DNA of 64,000 bases from Comamonadaceae bacterium ALPHA2B (GCA_005503065.1 SCOE01000016.1:1-64000), one strand, 5' to 3'. Shown: positions 16,336 through 25,064, counted from the stretch's first letter. Translations and numbers: made by a program. The notes: generated from the sequence alone by a model not told the origin.

Positions 16336-17361
16336 AGTACACCGTGTCCTCGGTGCTCACGATCTCCACGTCCTTCAGGGCCGTCAGGTCGATCGCGTCG
16401 CTGTGCGCCTCGATGTCGATGTCGCCCTCGCTCGCATAGGCCTTGATGCCGTTCTTGAGGGTGAAGGCGCGGATGCCGTCCTTGACCGCCGCCAGCCAGC
16501 GCCTGGCGGTGCTGAAGGAGGTGTGGCCGCCGCTGGTGAGCTGGGTGTGCCCGCCGCTGTGGGCGTGCAGGCTGTCGGTGGCGGTGGCGGCGATGCCGGC
16601 CGGACTGGCGAGCACGAGGTGGGGTTCGCTCAATTCGGGGAAGTGGCCCTTGGCGGGGTCGGCGCTGCCCTTGCCCTGGATGGCCTCGTTCTGGCGCTGG
16701 GTCTCCTTGGCCACGGTCGACTGGTCGTCGCCCTGGTCTTGCGCGGTGGCGAGGGCGGCAGCGTCGTGCAGGCCCTCGATCTGGTCGCGGGCGGCCGTGA
16801 GGCGGGCGACGGTCTCGCCCAGGCCTTTGACATGGCCGCTGGCATTCGGGCGCGCCTCGGTGGTGATGAGCAGCCCGTCCTGGGCGCGCACTGCGCCGTG
16901 GCCGTCGGTGCGCAGCTCGAAGCCCTGACCCCGCTGGTCCTTGCGGCCTTGGTTGTCTTCGATTCTGGTGATGTGCCCCAGGGGCGCAGGACGAGGCGGT
17001 ACTGGACGTGGCGGCCTTCTTCGCCCCAGAGGGCCGCTTCGGTGATGAGGGCGTTGATCTCCCGGGTGCCGGCGCCGATGCGGTCCACGGAGGCTCCGGC
17101 GGCACCGGGCAGCAATTCGCCGGCACCGTCCAGTTCGATGAGGCACGACAGCTCCCGGCCGATGAAGGCGTCGAGGTCGAAGTCGGTGGCGCCAGAAGCT
17201 CCCAGGTTCAGGGCATCCGGGGTCTTGAGCAGCAGCTCGTACTCGAACAGGTGGTTCAGGCCTTCCCTGCCCGAGAGCCGCACGGGCTCCGGGGCGGGCT
17301 GCCCCGCATGCAAAGGAATGGCTGCGCTGCGAACGCGCAGCGCGTGTGACGATGCCTGCAT
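16244..17361 (-). pseudogene. vgrG remnant (type VI secretion spike), internally deleted and frameshifted
   Basis: The N-terminal part starts at ATG 17361 after AGGGAGAGG. It runs through VgrG/gp27-like sequence (LSGREGLNHLFEYELLLKT, IGRELSCLIELDG, HVQYRLVLRPW) and stops matching at about 16995. The next matching sequence, GHITRIEDNQGRKDQRGQGF, belongs far downstream in VgrG (before DUF2345) and is in another frame. Roughly the whole gp27/gp5 core is missing. The DUF2345 part (SHAHSGG-like region, AHSDAIDLTALKDVEIVSTE) then ends abruptly at about 16335, and the frame runs on over the pentapeptide gene to a stop at 16244. It cannot make a spike. Confidence 0.82.
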
Positions 17362-17724
17362 GGCCTCTCCCTGAACTTCTGTTGTTGTTCGGTACTTCAT
17401 CAAGCCCATCACGACTGGATCGACTGGACCTGATGAGTACGCCTGTACCGATGGCCATTATGGGGAGGTCGGGGACATCGGCTGGCGATGCGAAGTCCAT
17501 CGAAAAAGGGATGAGCGATCTTTCATCCAGACAGCGTGAAAACCGTCTCGAAAAGCTGGGCGTTTCGGGTGGTCGCCATGCGCGGTCTACTACCTCGGCA
17601 CCACGCACCCCGAAGGCGGGCCCCGCCTGTTGTACCGGTCGAAGCCAGATCGACGCTATTGTTTCGATAGCGTTGTGCGTCCGCTGGCGTTGCGCCGGGG
17701 CGTTTTAGCTTGCAAGCCGCGTGT
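17362..17724. other. Non-coding stretch upstream of the vgrG remnant
   Basis: 363 bases with no supportable gene. It includes one GCTATC repeat (17655-17702) and no clear promoter. The vgrG ribosome site lies at its left edge. Confidence 0.5.
17655..17702 (+). repeat. GCTATC-family repeat R1
   Basis: The 17-mer GCTATTGTTTCGATAGC is a near-perfect palindrome at 17655-17671 and is followed by a G+C block (GTCCGCTGGCGTTGCGCC). The copy is degenerate in the second half compared with R2-R5. Confidence 0.7.
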
Positions 17725-17965
17725 TCAGTGCGCCGTCGCCACCAGCCGCACGCCACGCATCTGCTCTTCGCAGAGCGCATCGGTCGCCACGATCATGAGC
17801 GTGGCCGGCAGCGACGAACTCTTGGCGGGCGCGGAGGCGTCCGGCGACCCGGTCACGCTGTCGGGGAACACGTACATGCCGCCGGTGGCCAGGTCGACGC
17901 CGATCATCCCGGTCAGGCCGCCGAAGAGGATGTTGCCGATGTACCAGCCGCTCACCGTCGGGTGA
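17725..17965 (-). pseudogene. C-terminal fragment of a PEGA/lipoprotein-like protein
   Basis: The last 78 residues of this frame, from PTVSGWYIGNILFGGLTGMI through VDLATGGMYVFPD to the stop, look like the C-terminal end of small lipoproteins that carry the YxGN(I/L)xFGGxxG...DxATGxM(Y/W) pattern. Upstream of about 17965 the frame reads through sequence with no protein character, and no start with a ribosome site is present. It is probably the 3' piece of a gene cut by the same rearrangements that broke vgrG. Confidence 0.5.
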
Positions 17966-18110
17966 TGGATGTTATGGAGCTGCGAATGTGGGTGCGCGTT
18001 ACAGGGCCGACAAGGAACAATTGCCCACGCCCGCGCCGCCCGCACCAGGCCCATGAAAACAGGCGCACCGCCGATGGGCGGTTGCGCCTGCATGACGGCC
18101 TCGACGAGGG

Positions 18111-19793
18111 TCAGCCCGCAGTGGCCGCCTTGCGCGCCCGCGTCGTCTTGGCCGCTGTCTTCCTGGCCGGCGCCGCCTTCCGGGCAGGCGTCTTGGCCGC
18201 CGCCGGGGGCGCGGCCTTGCCCGCGGCAGCGGCCGGGGCCCTGGTCTTCTTCGCGGCCGGCGCCTTGCGCGGGGCGGCGGCCTTGCGGGCCGGGGCGGCC
18301 GGGACTTCGGCCGCGACCGCGGGTGCCGGTGCGGGCGCGGTGCCGGCCACCGGCTTGGCGGCGCCCGCCACGGCCGGCACCTTCTGCATCAGGTCCATCA
18401 GCTTCTTGTGCTCGGCCAGCATGTAGTCGCCGATCTCGGTGATGTCGGGCACGGCACGGCGGCAGGCGATGAGGCCGTAGTCCATGCGGCCGTTGTAGCT
18501 CTGCACGGTGACGTTGAGGGCCATGCCCTGGCTGGCGATCGACACGGGGTAGTAGCAGGTGACCAGCGCGCCGGCGAAATACATCGGGAAGGGCGCGCCG
18601 GCCACGTTGGAGATGGCGACGTTGGCCATCGGCGGCAGCACGTTGACCAGGCCCGAGCGCCCCACCATCGACGCCACGCCCGACATCAGCCAGGGCGCGC
18701 CGAACATGGGGAAGTCGTCGAGCACGACGGCCTTGAACTTGTTCATCGTCGACTTCGACTGCGTCGACGACTTGTGGATGGCCTTCAGGCGCTCCAGCGG
18801 GTCCTTGATGTCGCTGGCCAGGCTCACGAGGATCATGCTGGCCTGGTTGTTGGCGGTGTCGTCGCCGGCCTCGCGCAGGCTCACGGGCACGCCGGCCACG
18901 AGCGACTTGTCGGGCAGCTCGTTGCTGTCCTTGAGGTAGCTGCGCAGCGCGCCCGAGACGGTGGCCATGACCACGTCGTTGAGCGTGACGCCGAAGTGCT
19001 TGGCGATCGCCTTGGTCTCGGCCAGCGGGATGGTGCGGCCGGCGAAGCTGCGCTGGTTGGTGATCGAGACGTTGAAGGGCGTGCGCGGCGCCGTGAGGTC
19101 GAAGCGCTTGGCGAGCGCCTTCGCATCGGCCGGGGTCGAGTCGGCGGTCGGGGTCGCGAGCGAACTCAGGGCCTTGCCCAGCGCCGGGAGCATCTTGTAG
19201 AGCTTGACGTACTGCGCCGCGGTGTTGCGCAGCGCGGCAGTCGCCAGTTCGGCCATGCCGAGCTGGTAGCCGTTGCGGCGCGGCTTGTCGCGCGGCGGCT
19301 TGACGACGCGGCCCGTGGGCTCGAGGTCGAAAATGGCCTTGCCGACCTCGACGCCCGCCTGGCCGTCGATGCCCGCGTGGTGGACCTTGGTGTAGAGCGC
19401 CACGTCGCCGCTCTGCAGGCCATCGATGATGTAGAACTCCCACATCGGGCGGCTGCGGTCGATCAGCGACGAATGCAGCCGGGCCACGTACTGCTGCAGC
19501 TGCCGGTTGGTGCCGGGCTTGGGCAGCGTGATGTGCCGCACGTGGTAGTCGATGTCGATGTCGTCGTCGTCCACCCACACCGGGTTGGACAGGTCGAAGG
19601 GCATCAATGCCAGCTTGCGCGTGAACACATCGGCCAGGTGGATGCGGCTGGCCATGAAGGCCTTGGCGTCCTCGTAGAAGTCGCCCTTGTAGCCCTTGGG
19701 CAGCTCCAGCACGTTCAGCGAACCGACGTGCATGGGCATCTCCGGGGTCTCGAAATGCAGGAATGTGGCGTCCAGGCCGCTCAGGTGCTTCAC
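18111..19793 (-). CDS. WS/DGAT-type O-acyltransferase with a histone-H1-like tail
   Basis: 560 aa. The catalytic motif HHAGIDG (His138-Gly144), the N-terminal LSGLDATFLHFETP and the later segments SNVAGAPFPMYFAG and ALNVTVQSYNGRMDYGL are those of wax ester synthase/diacylglycerol acyltransferases, which esterify acyl-CoA to fatty alcohols or diacylglycerol. Residues about 472-560 are an unusual tail made almost only of Ala, Pro, Lys, Arg and Thr (for example KAAAPRKAPAAKKTRAP), like the bacterial histone H1/AlgP type. The GTG start at 19793 has GGAGG six bases upstream. A phasin gene lies 4 kb away. The tail could bind DNA, polyphosphate or granules. Confidence 0.88.
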   Translation of the reverse strand: MKHLSGLDATFLHFETPEMPMHVGSLNVLELPKGYKGDFYEDAKAFMASRIHLADVFTRKLALMPFDLSNPVWVDDDDIDIDYHVRHITLPKPGTNRQLQQYVARLHSSLIDRSRPMWEFYIIDGLQSGDVALYTKVHHAGIDGQAGVEVGKAIFDLEPTGRVVKPPRDKPRRNGYQLGMAELATAALRNTAAQYVKLYKMLPALGKALSSLATPTADSTPADAKALAKRFDLTAPRTPFNVSITNQRSFAGRTIPLAETKAIAKHFGVTLNDVVMATVSGALRSYLKDSNELPDKSLVAGVPVSLREAGDDTANNQASMILVSLASDIKDPLERLKAIHKSSTQSKSTMNKFKAVVLDDFPMFGAPWLMSGVASMVGRSGLVNVLPPMANVAISNVAGAPFPMYFAGALVTCYYPVSIASQGMALNVTVQSYNGRMDYGLIACRRAVPDITEIGDYMLAEHKKLMDLMQKVPAVAGAAKPVAGTAPAPAPAVAAEVPAAPARKAAAPRKAPAAKKTRAPAAAAGKAAPPAAAKTPARKAAPARKTAAKTTRARKAATAG

Positions 19794-20083
19794 GCGATGC
19801 CTCCGAATCTTGATGTCTCTGTGTGTTGGAAGGAGATGGCGCACGGGCCGCGCCCGCACGCGCTCTGCTTTGTACAGCGGCGCCGGAGCCGGCCACCCCC
19901 TCGGAAACGCCGAGATCGGACGGCTCCGGCGCCGCCACGGGCAGGTGAAACGGCATGCAACAGCTGTGCACCGGCCGCGCGTGGCCCCGTCGCAGCGGCT
20001 TCGCGCCAGCCGTTGCGCCGTTAGACTCGGGCGCTGCACGCCCACGGCGATCCCCTCTTCTCCTCTCCCCTTCCGATTTGTCG

Positions 20084-20839
20084 ATGACCGATGCCTCCGC
20101 CGCGCGCACCCACGCGGTGTTCGAATTCAAGAGCGCGACGCTGCCGCTGATCGCGGTGATCCTGAAGACGGCCGACCTGGCCGTGCTGACCGAGGCGCTC
20201 GACGCCCAGTTGGCCGACTCGCCCGACTTCTTCGAGCAGGAGCCGGTGGTCATCGACCTGTCGCAGCTGCCGGCGGACGGTTCGGGCGAGGCCATCGATT
20301 TCGTGAAGCTGCGCGCCATCCTCGCGCGGCACCAGACGCAGCCCGTGGCCGTGCGCGGCGCGACCGAGGGCCAGTCGGCAGCCGCACGTGCGGCGGGCCT
20401 CGCGATCGCCGCCATGCCCGTCGCGCCGCCGGCGCGGGCGCCCGCGCCCACCGAGGCGCCGAGCCCCGCGCCGCAGATCGTGCGCGAGGTGCCGGTACCG
20501 CAGGGCGGCACGCTGCTGATCGACCGGCCGCTGCGCTCGGGCCAGCAGGTGTACGCGCGCGGCGGCGACGTGATCGTGACGGAGGTGGTGAACTTCGGCG
20601 CCGAGGTGATCGCCGACGGCCACGTGCACGTGTACGCGCCGCTGCGCGGCAAGGCGATCGCGGGGGCGCGCGGCAACGCCGAGGCACGCATCTTCACCAC
20701 TTGCCTGGAGGCGCAGCTGGTGGCGATCGCCGGCATCTACCGCACGGCCGAGGTGGCGCTGCCCGAGCGGGTGGCCGGCAAGGCGGCGCAGATCCGGCTG
20801 CAGGACGACAAACTCGTGATGGAGCCGATCGCCGGCTGA
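20084..20839 (+). CDS. minC: Septum site-determining protein MinC
   Basis: 251 aa. The N-terminal domain (FEFKSATLPLIAVILKTADL... PVVIDLSQLP) is the FtsZ-inhibiting part. After an Ala/Pro linker (residues about 105-140) comes the beta-helix C-terminal domain: LLIDRPLRSGQQVYARGGDVIV, VNFGAEVIADGHVHVYAPLRG and EARIFTTCLEAQLVAIAGIY, the classical MinD- and membrane-targeting surface. It blocks Z-rings away from mid-cell. It is the first gene of minCDE, with 67 bases to minD. ATG 20084 is the first plausible start. Confidence 0.95.
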   Translation: MTDASAARTHAVFEFKSATLPLIAVILKTADLAVLTEALDAQLADSPDFFEQEPVVIDLSQLPADGSGEAIDFVKLRAILARHQTQPVAVRGATEGQSAAARAAGLAIAAMPVAPPARAPAPTEAPSPAPQIVREVPVPQGGTLLIDRPLRSGQQVYARGGDVIVTEVVNFGAEVIADGHVHVYAPLRGKAIAGARGNAEARIFTTCLEAQLVAIAGIYRTAEVALPERVAGKAAQIRLQDDKLVMEPIAG

Positions 20840-20906
20840 GCCCGGCGGCGGCGTCCCTCGCGACCCGACATTCGATTCGAACGTAGACGACAGAAGGATT
20901 CAGGCA

Positions 20907-21722
20907 ATGGCCAAAATCGTGGTGGTGACCTCGGGCAAGGGCGGCGTCGGCAAGACGACCACCAGCGCGAGCTTTTCGTCCGGGCTCGCGCTGGCCGGCA
21001 AGAAGACGGCGGTGATCGACTTCGACGTCGGCCTGCGCAACCTGGACCTCATCATGGGCTGCGAGCGCCGCGTGGTGTACGACCTGATCAACGTGATCCA
21101 GGGCGAGGCCAACCTCAAGCAGGCGCTGATCAAGGACAAGCAGTGCGAGAACCTCTTCGTGCTGGCCGCCTCGCAGACGCGCGACAAGGAAGCGCTGACG
21201 CAGGAAGGCGTCGAGAAGGTCCTCAAGGACCTGCAGGAGATGGACTTCGACTACATCGTCTGCGACTCGCCCGCCGGCATCGAGACCGGGGCGCTGATGG
21301 CGATGCACTTCGCCGACGAGGCGCTGGTGGTGACCAACCCCGAGGTGTCCTCGGTGCGCGACTCCGACCGCATCCTGGGCATGCTCAGCAGCAAGACGAA
21401 GCGGGCGAAGGACGGCGGCGAGCCGATCAAGGAGCACCTGCTCATCACGCGCTACAACCCCAACCGCGTGGCCGACGGCCAGATGCTGTCGCTGGAGGAC
21501 ATCCAGGACATCCTGCGCATCAAGCTGATCGGCGTGATTCCCGAGTCCGAGTCGGTGCTGCAGGCCTCCAACCAGGGCGTGCCGGCCATCCACGACAAGG
21601 ACACCGAAGTCGCCCAGGCCTACCAGGACGTGGTGGCGCGCTTCCTCGGCGAGGACCGGCCGATGCGCTTCATCGAGGCCGAGAAGCCCGGCTTCTTCAA
21701 GCGCCTGTTCGGCGGGAGGTGA
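20907..21722 (+). CDS. minD: Septum site-determining ATPase MinD
   Basis: 271 aa. Deviant Walker [14 protein letters not shown] near residue 11, followed by [21 protein letters not shown] and [12 protein letters not shown], and the C-terminal amphipathic membrane-targeting helix [16 protein letters not shown]-bound dimers bind the membrane and carry MinC; MinE drives release and pole-to-pole oscillation. An AAGGA site precedes the ATG. Length and motifs are those of E. coli MinD. The stop is five bases before minE, so translation is probably coupled. Confidence 0.98.
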   Translation: MAKIVVVTSGKGGVGKTTTSASFSSGLALAGKKTAVIDFDVGLRNLDLIMGCERRVVYDLINVIQGEANLKQALIKDKQCENLFVLAASQTRDKEALTQEGVEKVLKDLQEMDFDYIVCDSPAGIETGALMAMHFADEALVVTNPEVSSVRDSDRILGMLSSKTKRAKDGGEPIKEHLLITRYNPNRVADGQMLSLEDIQDILRIKLIGVIPESESVLQASNQGVPAIHDKDTEVAQAYQDVVARFLGEDRPMRFIEAEKPGFFKRLFGGR

Positions 21723-21727
21723 GCCGC

Positions 21728-21997
21728 ATGTCCTTTCTCTCCTTTCTGCTCGGCGAGAAGAAGAAGACGGCCAGCGTGGCCAAGGAGCGGCTGCAGATCA
21801 TCCTGGCGCACGAGCGCACCAGCCTCTCGGCCAAGCGCCCGGACTACCTGGCCGACCTGCAGCGCGAGCTGGTGGCGGTGATCTCCAAGTACGTGTCGAT
21901 CAAGGCCGAGGACATCAAGGTCAACCTCGAACGCCAGGACGACCTGGAAGTGCTCGAGGTCAAGATCGAGCTGCCCGAAGCGGCGCCTGCGCGCTGA
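21728..21997 (+). CDS. minE: Cell division topological specificity factor MinE
   Basis: 89 aa, the usual length. Membrane-binding N-terminus [15 protein letters not shown], the MinD-contacting helix [14 protein letters not shown] and the dimer/beta domain [22 protein letters not shown] are all recognisable. It stimulates MinD ATPase to keep the inhibitor off mid-cell. It is the last gene of the operon; a GCTATC repeat follows at once. Confidence 0.97.
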   Translation: MSFLSFLLGEKKKTASVAKERLQIILAHERTSLSAKRPDYLADLQRELVAVISKYVSIKAEDIKVNLERQDDLEVLEVKIELPEAAPAR

Positions 21998-22002
21998 CCT
22001 TT

Positions 22003-22051
22003 GCTCCTTTTTTGATAGCTGACAGCGCCCGCCGGACGGGCGCTGCAGGCC
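22003..22051 (+). repeat. GCTATC-family repeat R2, after minE
   Basis: The palindrome GCTCCTTTTTTGATAGC (22003-22019) is followed by the G+C stem CAGCGCCCGCCGGACGGGCG and CTGCAGGCC. The stem can fold as a hairpin between two convergent transcription units (minCDE and the hydrolase), so it may act as a weak terminator; no T-run follows it. Confidence 0.8.
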
Positions 22052-22099
22052 TTTGCGGCTTGGAACTTTCGGCACGGCACCCAAGAGCCGGGCCGTCGC

Positions 22100-23014
22100 T
22101 CAGGCATCCGCGACGAAGCCGGCCACCGCCTCCAGCACCGTCGGCTCCCTGAGGATGCGGCGATGGCCCCAGCCCTGGGTGGCCACGAGGCGCGCGCCGG
22201 GGATGGCGTCGCGAAAGGCCTCGCCGTCGGCGAAGGCGTTCACCCGGTCGTCGCGGTCGTGCACCACCAGCGTGGGTTGGGTGATGCGGGCACCCACCGC
22301 TGCGGGCTCGAACTGCGGCATCACGATGCCCTCGCGCGATTCGATGAGGCGCTGCATGGCGGCACGCGTGCGCTCGCGCAGCCCGAAGACCTGCGCGAAA
22401 TAGCGCGTGTAGTCGACCGGCGAGGCCGGCGGCGCCAGCAGCACGATGCGCTGCGCAGGCAGCCCCTGGCTGGCGGCCTGCGCCAGCGCGTTGGCACCCA
22501 GCGAATGCGCCGCCACCGCATGGAATGCGGCACCCGTGTCGTGCCGATGGCGCGCCGCCACGTAGCTGATGGCGCGCGTGAACTGCGCCAGGTTGCTGGT
22601 GCCCCCGCCGCTGCGGCCGTGGGCCGGCATCTCCAGCAGCACCGGACGCAGGCCACGCGCCATCAGCGCCGCGGCCAAGGGCAGCATCTGGCCCGCGTGG
22701 CCACCCCAGCCGTGCACCAGCAGCACCGTGGGCGCGTCGGCGGGCAACGCGTCGGTGGCCCGGTGGTAGACGCCCAGGCGGCCCTGCTCGAAGGTCTGCA
22801 GCCCGTGCTGCCAGCCCGGGCCGGGCGTGTGCCGGCGCTGCAGCCAGGCGGGCGGCAGCGGCGTGCCGAAGACCCGCGCCGCGATGCGCACGCCCAGCGC
22901 CGGCCAGAGACGCTGCGAGGCGCCGAGGCCCAGGCGCAGCGCGCGCACCAGCGGATTGGCGCCGTAGAAGCCGGACGCGGCGGCATGGGGGGCGGTGGTC
23001 GTGTTCATGCTCAT
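22100..23014 (-). CDS. Alpha/beta hydrolase
   Basis: 304 aa. Oxyanion-side motif LLVHGWGGHAGQM, nucleophile elbow AAHSLGAN (Ser in AHSLG), and the C-terminal VVHDRDDRVNAF (Asp) and GWGHRRIL (His) complete a catalytic triad. The first 60 residues are an N-terminal extension. No signal peptide is seen. It is the second gene of a unit with the 41-aa protein upstream (16 base gap), and the unit starts next to an operator that matches the TetR gene's own. The substrate is unknown; a small ester or lactone is likely for this type. Confidence 0.88.
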   Translation of the reverse strand: MSMNTTTAPHAAASGFYGANPLVRALRLGLGASQRLWPALGVRIAARVFGTPLPPAWLQRRHTPGPGWQHGLQTFEQGRLGVYHRATDALPADAPTVLLVHGWGGHAGQMLPLAAALMARGLRPVLLEMPAHGRSGGGTSNLAQFTRAISYVAARHRHDTGAAFHAVAAHSLGANALAQAASQGLPAQRIVLLAPPASPVDYTRYFAQVFGLRERTRAAMQRLIESREGIVMPQFEPAAVGARITQPTLVVHDRDDRVNAFADGEAFRDAIPGARLVATQGWGHRRILREPTVLEAVAGFVADA

Positions 23015-23030
23015 CGTGTGCGCTCCATCG

Positions 23031-23156
23031 TCAGTACCAGACCCAGTCCTGGTTGCTGCCGGGCAGCTGGCGCAGCGCCCCCCGGCCGGCGCGACGGGCG
23101 GCCCCGATGGCCGCCGCAGCGAGCAGACCGGCGAGGAAAGCGAGAAGGATCAGCAT
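23031..23156 (-). CDS. 41-aa small membrane protein upstream of the hydrolase
   Basis: A short frame: MLILLAFLAGLLAAAAIGAA followed by RRAGRGALRQLPGSNQDWVWY and a stop. AAAGGAG lies eight bases before the ATG, as good a ribosome site as any in the region. The first 20 residues form a membrane helix, then a basic stretch and a polar Trp-rich end. It is co-directional with the hydrolase (16 base gap) and starts 16 bases from the TetR-type palindrome, so it is likely the first gene of a TetR-controlled operon. I recognise no family. Confidence 0.62.
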   Translation of the reverse strand: MLILLAFLAGLLAAAAIGAARRAGRGALRQLPGSNQDWVWY

Positions 23157-23171
23157 GGCGGGCTCCTTTTA

Positions 23172-23187
23172 TCGCACGAATGTGCGA
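23172..23187. promoter_or_regulatory. Putative TetR operator O1 (41-aa protein/hydrolase promoter)
   Basis: TCGCACGAATGTGCGA is a dyad with one mismatched pair and is followed by AATT. The same sequence, slightly better, occurs just upstream of the tetR start (23863-23883). Shared sites at both promoters suggest that the TetR protein controls itself and this operon. Confidence 0.65.
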
Positions 23188-23250
23188 AATTGATGCAAGG
23201 CCGGGCGGCGTGGTGACGTTGGCATGTTCAGGGGGCGTGCGGCCGCGCGC

Positions 23251-23853
23251 TCAGGCGCGGTAGCTCTCAAGCAGGCGTTGCCAAGTGGCGGCGGCACGCT
23301 CGGCGGCCTTCGGGTCGCGCAGGAAGCGGGCGTCGTGCAGCAGGGTCATCGCGAGGCCGTTGATCTCGCTCACGAACTGTGCCGCGTCGGTGTCGGCGCG
23401 CAGCTCGCCGGCTTCCACGGCCTGGAGCACGGTGCGACGCAAGGCTGCGCGCCAGCGCACGACCTCGTCGAGCAGCAATTGGCGCAGCTCGCCCTCGCGG
23501 TCGTCGAGCTCGAAGGCGCCGGCGACATAGATGCAGCCGGTGTGGACCTCGACGTCGCGCATGCGCACGATCCAGCGGCGCACGATGTCCTCGAGCCGGG
23601 CCAGGCCCTTGGGCTGCTGCATCGCGGGCACGAACACGTCGGCCAGGAAGCGGCGGCCATACTCCTCGATCACCGCCTTCTGCAGCGCCTCGCGTGAGCC
23701 GACGCGCGAGAACACGCCGCTCTTGGAAAGCTCGAGCCGGTCGGCCACCCGCTGCAGGGTGATCGCCTCCAGCCCCTCGGCCGCCGCGAGGTCGACCGCG
23801 GCGCCGACGATGGCAGCGCGGGTCAGCTCGCTTTTCTGTGTCTTGGCGTCCAT
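23251..23853 (-). CDS. TetR family transcriptional regulator
   Basis: 200 aa. N-terminal helix-turn-helix: AAIVGAAVDLAAAEGLEAIT with LQRVADRLELSKSGVFSRVG, then an all-helical ligand domain containing TGCIYVAGAFELDDREGELR, a pattern of TetR proteins with the C-terminal TetR_C_16-like domain. The start is placed at ATG 23853; ATGs at 23859 and 23862 lie so close to the palindrome that repressor binding would also cover the ribosome site. It probably represses itself and the micro-protein/hydrolase pair. Inducer unknown. Confidence 0.9.
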   Translation of the reverse strand: MDAKTQKSELTRAAIVGAAVDLAAAEGLEAITLQRVADRLELSKSGVFSRVGSREALQKAVIEEYGRRFLADVFVPAMQQPKGLARLEDIVRRWIVRMRDVEVHTGCIYVAGAFELDDREGELRQLLLDEVVRWRAALRRTVLQAVEAGELRADTDAAQFVSEINGLAMTLLHDARFLRDPKAAERAAATWQRLLESYRA

Positions 23854-23862
23854 GACCATCAT

Positions 23863-23883
23863 TTTGCGCACGATCGTGCGAAA
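23863..23883. promoter_or_regulatory. Putative TetR operator O2 (autoregulatory)
   Basis: TTTGCGCACGATCGTGCG followed by AAA is a palindrome centred on CGATCG with one mismatched pair. It lies ten bases from the tetR start and matches O1 at 23172-23187 in the core GCACGA/TGTGCG. Confidence 0.7.
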
Positions 23884-23998
23884 TTGCAAGAAGCTTTGAG
23901 CGGCACGGCTTGCGGCGTATCGTGCACGGGCGCCGCCGACTGCGGCCGGCTCGGCGCGACACCCTCATCCTCTTCATCCACATCAGGAGACATTGCCC

Positions 23999-24490
23999 AT
24001 GGCCACACGCAAGACGAGCGGCGCCGACAAGAGCACCGGACTGCCCGACCCGGCAGACATCCAGGAGGCGTTTGCGCAGTCCTTCAAGGGCATCACCGAC
24101 CGCATGCAGAACCTCAACCTCACGGGCAGCGCGGCGACGCTGCTGGAAAGCGGCCGCAAGGACATCGAGGCGCTGGTGGAGGCCAACAAGCGCTCCTACC
24201 AGGGCCTGCAGACGGTGGTGCAGCGCCAGACGGAGATGCTGCGCAACTCGATCACCGAGTGGCAGGGTGCCATGCAGGGCATGCAGGGCCAGGACATGAG
24301 CGCCAACCTCGCCAAGCTCGACGAGATGGGCAAGGCCGCCTTCCAGCAGGCGCTCAACGACATCCGCGAGCTGGCCGACGTGGCCGCCAAGTCGCAGGCC
24401 GAGGCCTTCGAGATCGTGCGCAAGCGCGTGAGCGACAACGTGGAGCAGGTGACCCAGCTGCTGCAGCAGGGCGGCCCCGGCAAGAAGTAG
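23999..24490 (+). CDS. Phasin family protein (granule-associated)
   Basis: 163 aa, helical and polar. Segments NKRSYQGLQTVVQRQTEML and AFQQALNDIRELADVAAKSQ with AEAFEIVRKRVSDNVEQV match the phasin_2/TIGR01841-like polyhydroxyalkanoate granule proteins. Phasins coat PHA inclusions and set their number and size. CAGGAGA lies seven bases before the ATG. No PHA synthase is in the window. With the WS/DGAT gene 4 kb away this suggests storage-lipid metabolism, though the two are not in one operon. Confidence 0.85.
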   Translation: MATRKTSGADKSTGLPDPADIQEAFAQSFKGITDRMQNLNLTGSAATLLESGRKDIEALVEANKRSYQGLQTVVQRQTEMLRNSITEWQGAMQGMQGQDMSANLAKLDEMGKAAFQQALNDIRELADVAAKSQAEAFEIVRKRVSDNVEQVTQLLQQGGPGKK

Positions 24491-24547
24491 GCGAGCGGTC
24501 CGGCGGCCCGCGCGAGGCCGCCGCCGTGACGGGGGCCGGAAGCGGCC

Positions 24548-24943
24548 TCAGCGCGGCCGCAGCAGCTTGCCGGTGGACGACGCCCGGGCCAGCATGCGGC
24601 CATCGGCGGCGAACAGGTCCGCTTCGAGGAACACCACGCTGCCGCCCCAGCGCAGCACGCGCGCCTCGCCCTCCACGGGCGCCACGCCCACGCGGTCGAG
24701 AAAGCTCACCTTCAGTTCCAGCGTGGCCAGGCCGGTGCCGGGCTCGCGCGCCGCGACGGAGAAGGCCATGGCGTTGTCGAGCCAGGCCGTGATGAAGCCG
24801 CCCTGCACGATGGTGCCGTTGGTGTGGGCGAACTCGGGCCGCGGCGCGAAGCGCACGCGGGCCACGCCGGCCGGATCGCTGGCGAGCAGGCGGTCGAAGC
24901 CGATCGCGTGGAGCAGGGGGTGGGCGTCCTTCTCGATGTCCAT
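24548..24943 (-). CDS. PaaI-type hotdog thioesterase
   Basis: 131 aa. The segment FAHTNGTIVQGGFITAWLDN aligns with the PaaI/4HBT catalytic region (usual HxNGxxHGG pattern), followed by LELKVSFLDRV and VEGEARVLRWGGSVVFLEAD. It is likely a cytoplasmic acyl-CoA thioesterase. It is divergent from the DUF2164 gene and converges on the phasin gene. It differs from the YdiI-like enzyme at 12975, so the window holds two hotdog subfamilies. Confidence 0.85.
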   Translation of the reverse strand: MDIEKDAHPLLHAIGFDRLLASDPAGVARVRFAPRPEFAHTNGTIVQGGFITAWLDNAMAFSVAAREPGTGLATLELKVSFLDRVGVAPVEGEARVLRWGGSVVFLEADLFAADGRMLARASSTGKLLRPR

Positions 24944-25064
24944 GGCGTGGGATGGGGGCGTTGGGGTGCAGCGCCGCAGGATAGCTGCGGGATTCGGGCC
25001 GGCCCTGTCGCCTCGGCGCGCGGTCTACGATGGCACACATCCCGCCCGCCACACGGAGGCCGCA

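Noticed and set aside
17725-18054. A complete 109-aa protein starting at ATG 18054
   Set aside because: The first ~30 residues have no protein character and no ribosome site; only the C-terminal ~80 look real, so it is listed as a fragment.
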